64,000 nt of DNA from Saccharothrix australiensis. Lineage in GTDB: Bacteria; Actinomycetota; Actinomycetes; Mycobacteriales; Pseudonocardiaceae. The notes under the pieces were generated by a model that did no database searches, was not told where the DNA came from, and saw only the letters and a program-made list of their open reading frames with translations. The stretch is taken from positions 5,667,501 through 5,731,500 of the forward strand of contig NZ_RBXO01000001.1 in the NCBI RefSeq assembly GCF_003634935.1, written 5' to 3'. Shown piece by piece: positions 25,593 to 32,363 of this stretch. Numbering within the stretch: the first letter of the stretch is position 1; each line of letters begins with the position of its first letter. A program made the position numbers and the translations under genes.

Positions 25593-25626
25593 CCACCCGG
25601 ACGACGACCGCGCGCCGTCCGGGTGG
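25593..25626 (+). terminator. Hairpin after the importer operon
   Basis: Perfect 11-bp arms (25593-25603 and 25616-25626) with a 12-nt loop begin 12 bp after the hydrolase stop. There is no clear T-tract, as is common in actinomycetes. It probably ends transcription of the importer unit. Confidence 0.6.
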
Positions 25627-26007
25627 CGTGCCGCACCGCGCGTGCGCGGCGGGCGGTCCACCGCGGATCACCCCGGCCGCGGGCCCACCGGGTGCCGCCG
25701 CGCGGGTCCCTGGTCACCGTGGCCGAGCCCGATCGGGTGGTTGCCGTTCCGCCGCGCCCGCCCGTGACCGCCCCCGAGCCGAGCCGCGCCGATGCCCCCG
25801 GACGAGTTCCCTCGGCGGGCCAACGGACACCGAGCGTCATGACGGACGCGGAACTCCTCACGCTTCCGTGTGCGACGCCCGCGCCGGCCGAAACGTCCGC
25901 CGTGTCCCCTTTCGTGTGCACCTTCCCGCGAACCCGCGTGATCCGGGGTGCACTTCGGTCAAGCGTCGAAGCGAGCGGTTGTGACGACAGGGGATTCGGG
26001 GGGCGTT
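25627..26007. other. Non-coding stretch
   Basis: About 380 bases between the importer operon and the split-barrel gene. Short frames exist but show no coding-type codon bias or family similarity. The last 100 bases are less GC-rich and probably hold the promoter of the gene at 26008. Confidence 0.5.
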
Positions 26008-26460
26008 ATGGAGCTGTCCATGTCACGCGGCGATCGGGAGGCGTTCCTCCACGAAGCGCGGGTGGGCGTGTTGGGCGTCACCGACGGGCGCGGCGACCGC
26101 GCACCGCTGCTGGTGCCGGTGTGGTACTCCTACGAGCCCGGTGGCGACGTGCTCGTCCAGACCGGGCGGTCCTCGTTGAAGGCCAAGCTGATCCGCGAGT
26201 CGGGCCGGTTCTCCCTCTGCGCGCAGCACGAGACGCCGCCCTACCGCTACGTCAGCGTCGAGGGTCCGGTCGTCGCCGTGGACGACCCGCTGGACGCCGC
26301 CGACTTCGAGGCGCTGGCCCGGCGCTACCTCGACCCGACGACCGCCGAGAAGTACCTGGCGGCCAACCGCGCGCAGCTCGCCGAGGACGTCGCCTTCCGG
26401 ATGCGGCCGCAGCACTGGCGCACGGCGGACTTCGCGGCCTTCGCCGAGAACTTCGGTTGA
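26008..26460 (+). CDS. Pyridoxamine 5'-phosphate oxidase/F420-type split-barrel flavoprotein
   Basis: The protein (150 residues) has the split beta-barrel: SRGDREAFLHEARVGVLGVTD, PLLVPVWYSYEPGGDVLVQT, SSLKAKLIRESGRFSLCAQH and YRYVSVEGPVVAVDD. Members bind FMN or F420 and act as oxidases or quinone/enone reductases. ATG 26008 has a run of Gs about seven bases upstream; M at 26020 is the alternative. It stops five bases before the A-T-R enzyme, so it belongs to that small set and may reduce or oxidise its product. Confidence 0.85.
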   Translation: MELSMSRGDREAFLHEARVGVLGVTDGRGDRAPLLVPVWYSYEPGGDVLVQTGRSSLKAKLIRESGRFSLCAQHETPPYRYVSVEGPVVAVDDPLDAADFEALARRYLDPTTAEKYLAANRAQLAEDVAFRMRPQHWRTADFAAFAENFG

Positions 26461-26465
26461 CGCCG

Positions 26466-29400
26466 ATGGAACCGCCGGAGGCGGCGGTGGTCGCGACGGA
26501 CCGCGGAGCCGCCCGGACCGCCGCGTCCGGACCCGCGACCGACACCGTGCACGGCCTGTTCGACGCCCGAGCCGCCGCCGCGCCCGACGCGACGGCCGCC
26601 ACGCACGGCGGGCGGCGGCTGTCCTACGGCGAGGTGCGACGGCGCTCCGACGCCCTCGCCGCGCGCCTGTGCCGGTCGGGGGTCGTGCGGGGCGACCGCG
26701 TGGGCGTCGTCGGCGCGCGCGGCCTGGACGCGCCGGTGGCGTTCCTCGGCGTCCTCAAGGCCGGTGCGGCCTACGTGCCGCTCGACGACACCGCACCGCC
26801 CGCCCGGCAGCAGGCGATGGCCGACGACGCGGGCGTGCACACCGTGGTGACGCTGCCCGGCAGCACGTGCCGCGTCCGGCGGCTGCGGACCCGCGTCCCC
26901 GTCGACGAGGCCCGCCCGGACCCGCCGGCCGAGGCCGTGCGCCCGCCGGGGGTCACCGCCGACGACTGCGCCTACGTCATGTTCACCTCCGGCTCGACGG
27001 GCCGGCCGAAACCGGTCGCCGTGCCGCACCGGGGCGTCGTCGCGCTGGCCCGCTCGGACCTCGTGGGCCAGCGGCCCCGGCCCGGCGACCGGGTGCTGCA
27101 CGGCTACGCGCTGTCGTCGGACGCGTCGACCATCGAGGTCTGGCCACCGCTGCTCAACGGCGCGTGCCTGGTGCCGGTCGACCGCGCGGACCTGCTGTCG
27201 CCCGACGCCCTGGAACGCGTGCTCCGCGCGGAGGGCGTCGCGATCGCCTACCTGACCACGGGCGTGTTCCACCACGTCGCCCGCGTCCGGCCGGCGGCGT
27301 TGCGCGCGCTGCGGTTCGTGTCGGCCGGCGGCGAGGCGATGGACCCGGAGCTGGCGCGGACCGTCCTGTCCGCGTGCCCCGGCACCGCGGTCGTCAACTT
27401 CTACGGCCCCACCGAGAACACCGTGGTGACGACGGCGTACGACGTGCGCCGGCTGCCCGCCGACGCCACCGCCGTGCCGATCGGCCGCCCGCTGGAGCAC
27501 TGCTCGTGCCACGTGGTGCGCGCCGACGGCACGCCCGCCGGCGTCGGCGAGGAGGGCGACCTGCTGGTCGGCGGCGCGGGTCTCGCCCTGGGCTACCTCG
27601 GCGACCCGGCGCTCACCGGGCGGCGGTTCCGGTCGAGCCCGGTCGAGCCCGGCGCCGTGCTCTACGACACCGGCGACCGGGTGGTGCGGCTCGCCACGGG
27701 CGACCTGGAGTACCGCGGCCGGGCGGACCGGCAGGTCAAGCTGCGCGGCCACCGGATCGAGCTGGACGGCGTCGAGGCGCGCATCCGGGCGCACGCCGAC
27801 GTCGGCGAGGCGGTCGTGGAGCTGTCCGGTGGCACGCTGGTCGGGTACGTCACCCCGGCCCGGCCCGGCGCGGGGGTGCGCGTCGACCTGGTCCGCCGGG
27901 ACCTGGCCACCTGGCTGCCGCCGTCGGCCGTGCCGTCCCGGCTGGTCGAGCTGCCCGCGTTCCCCGTCAACGGCGCGGGCAAGGTCGACCGGGGCAGGCT
28001 CCGCGCCCTGCTCGCCGACCGGCCCGCGGCGGTGCCCGCGACCGTGCCCGCGCCGCGCGGCGACGGGCCTCGGGAGACCGTCACCGCGGTCTGGCAGGCG
28101 GTCCTGCGCGTACCGGTGGGCGAGGCGGACGACTTCTTCGCCCTCGGCGGCGACTCCCTGCTGGCGGCCGAGGTCGTCAACCGGACGCTGACCGCGTTCG
28201 GGGTCGACGCGCGGCACGGCAGCGCGCTGATCCGCGAACTGCTGGACGACCCGACGCCGGCCGGCTTCACGGCGGCCGTGCGGAGGGCGGTGGAGCGGCC
28301 CCGGACGCCGGACCGGGCGGGCCCGGCCGTCGACTTCACGGCGGAGGCGGAGCTGGGTTTCCGCCTGCCCCGCCGACAGGGGCCGCCGCCGCGCGTGCAC
28401 GACCCCCGGCACGTGCTGCTCACCGGCGCGAGCGGGTTCATCGGGGCGTTCCTGCTGGACCGGCTGCTGCGGCGCACCGGCGCGGAGGTGCACTGCCCGG
28501 TCCGGGCGCGGGACCGCGGGCACGCCACCCGCCGCGTGCGGGCCAACCTCGCGCGGTACGGCCTGGGCGGCGACCACGCGGCCGACCGCGTCACCTGCTT
28601 CCCCGCCGACCTCGGCCGGCCGCTGCTCGGCCTGGACGCCCGGCACGCGGCGGACCTCGCCCGCCGCCTGGACCTGGTCGTCCACGCCGGCGCGCGGGTC
28701 AACTTCCTGTACCCGTACCGGGCGCTGCGGTCGGTCAACGTCGACGGCACGCGCGAGGTCGTCCGGCTCGCCGCGCCGCGCCGGGTGCCCGTGCACTTCC
28801 TGTCCACCATCGCGGTCGTCGCCGGGTTCGGCACGGCGGGCGTGCGGCACGTCGCCGAGGACCGGCCGCTGGACCACGCCGACCGGCTGACGATGGGCTA
28901 CGCGGAGAGCAAGTGGGTCGCCGAGCGGCTGCTGCGCGACGCCGCCGACCAGGGCCTGCCGGTGGCGGTCTACCGGCCCTACGAGGTCACCGGCGACCAG
29001 GCGGGCGGCGAGTGCAACACCGAGACCGCGATCTGCTCGCTGATCAGGGTGGTGGCGGACACCGGGCTCGCGCCGGACATCCCGCTGCCGCTGGACTTCG
29101 TGCCGGTCGACCACGTCTCCGACGCGATCGTGCACATCGCGACGAGCGGCACGCCCGACCACCGGACCTACCACCTGACCAACCCGCGCCCGGCGACCTT
29201 CGCGGACCTGCTCGACCGGATGCGCGCGGCCGGGTACGACATCACGACCCTGCCCTACCCCGAGTGGGTGGGCGAACTGGTGCGGCACGTCGAGGCCGAC
29301 CCGACCAGCCCCACCGCGCCCTTCGTCCCGCTGTGCGTCGACCGGGGGCACAAGGCGGACATCTCGGTGAAGGAGATGTACTTCGAGGGCACGTTCCCCG

Positions 29401-29585
29401 TGCTGGGCCGGTCCGCCGTGGAGGCGGCGCTGGCGGACAGCGGCCTGCGGTGCCCGCCGGTCGACGACGAGCTGCTGGACCGCTACCTCGACTACTTCTT
29501 CGCCTCCGGCTACCTGACCCGGCCCGACGGCGGCGCCGTCCGGGGCACCGCCGCCGCGGGGGACGCGGTGGGGGGAACCCGGTGA
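26466..29585 (+). CDS. NRPS-like A-T-R enzyme (carboxylic-acid-reductase-type)
   Basis: The 1039-residue protein has three modules. The adenylation domain (about 30-515) has YVMFTSGSTGRPKPVAVPH, FYGPTENTV, YDTGDRVV, RADRQVKLRGHRIELDGVE and the catalytic Lys in PVNGAGKVDRG. The carrier domain (about 540-590) has FFALGGDSLLAAEV with the phosphopantetheine Ser. The reductase domain (about 650-1020) has the NADPH loop VLLTGASGFIG and the GYAESK Tyr/Lys pair. There is no condensation domain. It should activate an amino or carboxylic acid, tether it and release it as aldehyde or alcohol. A phosphopantetheinyl transferase is needed in trans. The specificity code cannot be assigned confidently by eye. 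Confidence 0.93.
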   Translation: MEPPEAAVVATDRGAARTAASGPATDTVHGLFDARAAAAPDATAATHGGRRLSYGEVRRRSDALAARLCRSGVVRGDRVGVVGARGLDAPVAFLGVLKAGAAYVPLDDTAPPARQQAMADDAGVHTVVTLPGSTCRVRRLRTRVPVDEARPDPPAEAVRPPGVTADDCAYVMFTSGSTGRPKPVAVPHRGVVALARSDLVGQRPRPGDRVLHGYALSSDASTIEVWPPLLNGACLVPVDRADLLSPDALERVLRAEGVAIAYLTTGVFHHVARVRPAALRALRFVSAGGEAMDPELARTVLSACPGTAVVNFYGPTENTVVTTAYDVRRLPADATAVPIGRPLEHCSCHVVRADGTPAGVGEEGDLLVGGAGLALGYLGDPALTGRRFRSSPVEPGAVLYDTGDRVVRLATGDLEYRGRADRQVKLRGHRIELDGVEARIRAHADVGEAVVELSGGTLVGYVTPARPGAGVRVDLVRRDLATWLPPSAVPSRLVELPAFPVNGAGKVDRGRLRALLADRPAAVPATVPAPRGDGPRETVTAVWQAVLRVPVGEADDFFALGGDSLLAAEVVNRTLTAFGVDARHGSALIRELLDDPTPAGFTAAVRRAVERPRTPDRAGPAVDFTAEAELGFRLPRRQGPPPRVHDPRHVLLTGASGFIGAFLLDRLLRRTGAEVHCPVRARDRGHATRRVRANLARYGLGGDHAADRVTCFPADLGRPLLGLDARHAADLARRLDLVVHAGARVNFLYPYRALRSVNVDGTREVVRLAAPRRVPVHFLSTIAVVAGFGTAGVRHVAEDRPLDHADRLTMGYAESKWVAERLLRDAADQGLPVAVYRPYEVTGDQAGGECNTETAICSLIRVVADTGLAPDIPLPLDFVPVDHVSDAIVHIATSGTPDHRTYHLTNPRPATFADLLDRMRAAGYDITTLPYPEWVGELVRHVEADPTSPTAPFVPLCVDRGHKADISVKEMYFEGTFPVLGRSAVEAALADSGLRCPPVDDELLDRYLDYFFASGYLTRPDGGAVRGTAAAGDAVGGTR

Positions 29586-30853
29586 ACGGCGGTCACGCGC
29601 CCGGTGGTCCCGCGCGCGACGCGCCGGCGCCTCCGGTTTCCGACCTCCCGCTGCCCGAGCCCGGCACGATGGGCCCGCCCGCCGAGTGCGCCCGGCTGCG
29701 CGCGCACACCCCGGTCGCCCCGGTGCGGCTGGGCTCCGACGGCGTCGCCTGGTACCTCACCCGCTACGAGGACGTCCGCGCCGCGCTCGCCGACCCGAGG
29801 CTGATCCGCCCCGACATCACCGCGTGGCCGCCCGGTGCGCCGCCCGGCGACGCACCGCGCCTGGTCACGATGATGGAGCTGGACGGACCCGGCCACCGCG
29901 CGCTGCGCCGAGCCGTCGCGGAGCCCTTCGGCCTGAAGGCGGTCGAGGCGCTGGCACCCCGGCTGCGCGCCCTCGCCGACCGGCTGCTCGACGACCTGGC
30001 CGCCGGGTCCGACTCCGGCGACCTCGTCACCGGGTTCGCCGAGCCGTTCCCGCTGCTGGTGATGTGCGAGCTGGTCGGCATCCCGTACGCGGAGCGCGAC
30101 CTGTTCCTCGGCCCGGCGGACGCGGCGCTCGGCGCGCTGCTGACCCTGGAGGCCGGCCGGTCGGTCACCGGCTTCCTCCGCTCCTACGCGCTGGACCTGG
30201 CCGAGCGCAAGCGCCGCGAGCCCGGCCGCGACGTCCTCACCGACCTCGTGCGCCGGTGGGACGCGGGCGACCTCGCCGAGGAGGACGTCCTCGCGTTCAC
30301 GCTGTCCATGCTCGTCGCGGGGTACCGGACGACGACGATGTTCCTCGCCGACGCGCTGCTGGTCCTGCTGACCCACCCCGCGCGGCTCGCCGACCTCCGG
30401 CGGCACCCGGAGATCATGCCCACCGCGGTCGAGGAGCTGCTGCGCCACCTGCCGGTGATGAACGCCAACGTCGTGCTGCTGGCGGAGGAGCAGGTCGAGA
30501 TCGCCGATCGGGTCGTGCGCGCCGGTGAAGCGGTGGTGCCCTCCATCGCGTCCGCCAACCGCGACGAGCGCGTCTTCGCCGAACCCGACCGGCTGGACCT
30601 GCGGCGCGCGCCCAACCCCCACCTGGCGTTCGGGCGCGGCGTCCACAACTGCTTCGGCGCCCACCTCGCGCGGGCCGAGCTGGCGGTCGGCCTCGCGGCC
30701 GTCCTCGACCGGTTCCCGCACCTCCAGCTGACCGCCGATCCCCGGTCCCTGCCCTGGGAGGACGACTCGCCCGCCAAGTCGCCGCTCCGGTTGCCGGTCA
30801 CGTGGCGGAACCCGGCGGGAGAGCCGTGCCCCGCGGGCGACGGCGTCCTGTGA
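29582..30853 (+). CDS. Cytochrome P450 with non-acidic I-helix motif
   Basis: The 423-residue P450 has VEELLRHLP (ExxR), the heme loop FGRGVHNCFGAHLAR with the cysteine ligand, and the C-helix HRALRRAV. The I-helix reads AGYRTTT (Arg249) where most bacterial P450s have an acidic residue before Thr (AGHETT). This change can shift proton delivery, so the reaction may be atypical. GTG 29582 overlaps the A-T-R stop by four bases, implying a joint pathway. The last codons are part of a 30-bp tandem duplication (30830-30889) that extends past the stop. A ferredoxin partner is not encoded nearby. Confidence 0.92.
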   Translation: MNGGHAPGGPARDAPAPPVSDLPLPEPGTMGPPAECARLRAHTPVAPVRLGSDGVAWYLTRYEDVRAALADPRLIRPDITAWPPGAPPGDAPRLVTMMELDGPGHRALRRAVAEPFGLKAVEALAPRLRALADRLLDDLAAGSDSGDLVTGFAEPFPLLVMCELVGIPYAERDLFLGPADAALGALLTLEAGRSVTGFLRSYALDLAERKRREPGRDVLTDLVRRWDAGDLAEEDVLAFTLSMLVAGYRTTTMFLADALLVLLTHPARLADLRRHPEIMPTAVEELLRHLPVMNANVVLLAEEQVEIADRVVRAGEAVVPSIASANRDERVFAEPDRLDLRRAPNPHLAFGRGVHNCFGAHLARAELAVGLAAVLDRFPHLQLTADPRSLPWEDDSPAKSPLRLPVTWRNPAGEPCPAGDGVL

Positions 30854-30889
30854 CGTCGTCCCGTGGGCGACGGCCTCCCGCGACGTGCC
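30830..30889. repeat. Tandem 30-bp duplication over the P450 stop codon
   Basis: Two imperfect 30-bp copies (30830-30859 and 30860-30889) lie head to tail. The first contains the last eight codons and the stop of the P450 gene; the second is untranslated. This suggests a recent duplication at the gene end. Confidence 0.65.
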
Positions 30890-30902
30890 GCCCGCTCGCG
30901 CG

Positions 30903-31469
30903 TCAGGACGCGAAGACCTGCACCCACCACGGCCCGTTGGCCTTGTGGTTCACGCCCACACCGAGGTCGTTGAAGTCGCAGTTGACGATGTTGGCGCGGT
31001 GTTCCGCGCTGTTCATCCAGTCCCGCACCGCGTCCTCGGGGCTCGACGGTCCTTTGTGGATGTTCTCGCCCCACTTCCGCCAGCGGTAGCCCGCGGCGTC
31101 GAGGCGGTCGCCCGCGTCCGCGCCCTCCGGGCTGGTGTGGTCGTAGTAGCCGCGCGCGGCCATGTCGTCGGCGTGCGACTGCGCGGCGGACCGGGCCTTG
31201 CCCTCCGCGCGCAGCGGACCGCAACCGGCCTTGCCGCGCTCGGCGTTCACCAGGTCGACGACCCGCTGGACGGCGTCGGCCGCCTCGTCGTGCACGGCGT
31301 TGGCGGCCACCTGGGCGTGGCCCTGCCCGGCGAGCCCGGTACCGGCCAGGGCGATCACCGCGGCGCACGCCGCGACCTTGCCGGCGGCCCGTCGGACCCG
31401 TCGGCACTTGCGCTGGTTCTCGGTGCCGGCAAAGGGAATTCGCGTCGGCACGTCGTCGTGGTGCTCCAT
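30903..31469 (-). CDS. Secreted CAP (SCP/PR-1) domain protein
   Basis: The 188-residue protein has a basic N-terminus (NQRKCRRVRRAAGKVAAC), a hydrophobic export segment (AAVIALAGTGLAGQGHAQ) and a CAP domain. Domain landmarks are VVDLVNAERGKAGCGPLRAE, AAQSHADDMAARGYYDHTSP, WGENIHKGPSSPEDAV and DWMNSAEHRANIVNCDFNDLG, including the conserved His and Glu of the CAP cavity. These bacterial YkwD-like proteins are extracellular with unclear activity. ATG 31469 has GGGAG upstream. Gene ends converge with the P450, 50 bp apart. Confidence 0.9.
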   Translation of the reverse strand: MEHHDDVPTRIPFAGTENQRKCRRVRRAAGKVAACAAVIALAGTGLAGQGHAQVAANAVHDEAADAVQRVVDLVNAERGKAGCGPLRAEGKARSAAQSHADDMAARGYYDHTSPEGADAGDRLDAAGYRWRKWGENIHKGPSSPEDAVRDWMNSAEHRANIVNCDFNDLGVGVNHKANGPWWVQVFAS

Positions 31470-31918
31470 GATGACTCCCACTCGTCCGAAGTGGGTGTCG
31501 GATACCCTGGGTGTCGGCGCGGGAACGACGCGACCACACATTCACCGGGTCGGGTGTCGTCCGGGTTGGAGCGCTGTTTTCCGGGTACACCAGACCGTCG
31601 CCGTGAGCAATCGGTGCGGCGTTGCCGCGCCGGTGCCGGCGTCAGTCCGCCCGCCGGGCTTCGTGGTCCCGCCGGGACGACTCGATGTGGTCGATGTGCT
31701 CGCGGGTCCGGTCGCAGGTGCCGGTGGCCGTGTTGGCGCGCATCACATCCGGCGGCGTCCCCGGTGCGCGTCGGGCCGGCTGCGCCCGCAGGTCGGCCAC
31801 CGGCCGCCGTGGACGCGCGCGGGCGAGGCGCCGGCGCTGCCGGCCGACCGCCGGTTGCGCGGCAAGGCGGTCCTGCGGGTCGCGGGCTGACGCCGGCGGG
31901 TCCCGGCACCGACCGGGG
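31470..31918. other. Largely non-coding stretch with one possible small ORF
   Basis: This 450-bp interval separates the CAP gene from the small helical protein. The 31470-31600 part has mixed composition and probably holds the CAP promoter. A leftward small frame (31642-31800) with biased codons is listed separately. I see no hairpin terminator. Confidence 0.4.
31642..31800 (-). CDS. Possible small protein (33-52 residues), unknown
   Basis: A leftward frame from GTG 31800 (52 aa) or ATG 31743 (33 aa) ends at a TGA at 31642. Its C-terminal part, containing REHIDHIESSRRDHEARR, uses codons ending almost only in G or C and has a charged helix-like composition, unlike the flanking frames. No good ribosome site is visible and I recognise no family. 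It may be chance. Confidence 0.28.
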   Translation of the reverse strand: MADLRAQPARRAPGTPPDVMRANTATGTCDRTREHIDHIESSRRDHEARRAD

Positions 31919-32332
31919 TCAGCCGGGTCCGAGCTGCCCCAGCGACTTCACCAGCTCCCTGGCCAGCTCCGTCGAACCGTCCGCCGCGCCGGCCACCAGG
32001 CCCGCCGCGAGCTGCGCCAACGTGCCCTTGATCGCGGTCAGGCCACGCCGGATCACGCCGGGGTCCGGCTCGGGGCGCACGACCTCCGCGAGCACGGCGT
32101 GCGCGTTCTCCGCCGCGTCCCGCTCGTCGGCCGCCGGCAGGCCGAGGTCGGAGAGCCTGCCCAGCACGTCCGCCACCACGCGGGCGACGTCCTCGAACCC
32201 CGGCGCGACCTGCTCGGTGTGCGCCTGGTTCTGGATCACGGTGGTGTTGTTCCAGGCGAGCTGCGCGTCCTTGACGTCGCCGTGGAAGACCGGGCCGTGG
32301 TGGTTGGTCACCGCATCCGCACCGTCGGACAT
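31919..32332 (-). CDS. Small helical protein with N-terminal GPVFHG...QLAWNN motif (putative amyloid-motif effector/adaptor)
   Basis: The 137-residue protein has two parts. Residues 10-36 are Asn/Gln/His-rich: GPVFHGDVKDAQLAWNN followed by TTVIQNQ. The rest (about 45-137) is predicted helical, with VARVVADVLGRLSDLGLP and IRRGLTAIKGTLAQLAAGLV. The first part shares 17 of 24 residues with a segment inside the beta-helix protein encoded 31 bp upstream on the same strand. It also resembles the short Asn/Gly/Val-rich amyloid-signalling motifs of multicellular actinobacteria, where one partner nucleates the other. ATG 32332 has GGGGG six bases upstream. Function is inference. Confidence 0.7.
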   Translation of the reverse strand: MSDGADAVTNHHGPVFHGDVKDAQLAWNNTTVIQNQAHTEQVAPGFEDVARVVADVLGRLSDLGLPAADERDAAENAHAVLAEVVRPEPDPGVIRRGLTAIKGTLAQLAAGLVAGAADGSTELARELVKSLGQLGPG

Positions 32333-32363
32333 GCCTACCCCCTTCTCGGACAACGGGCACAGC

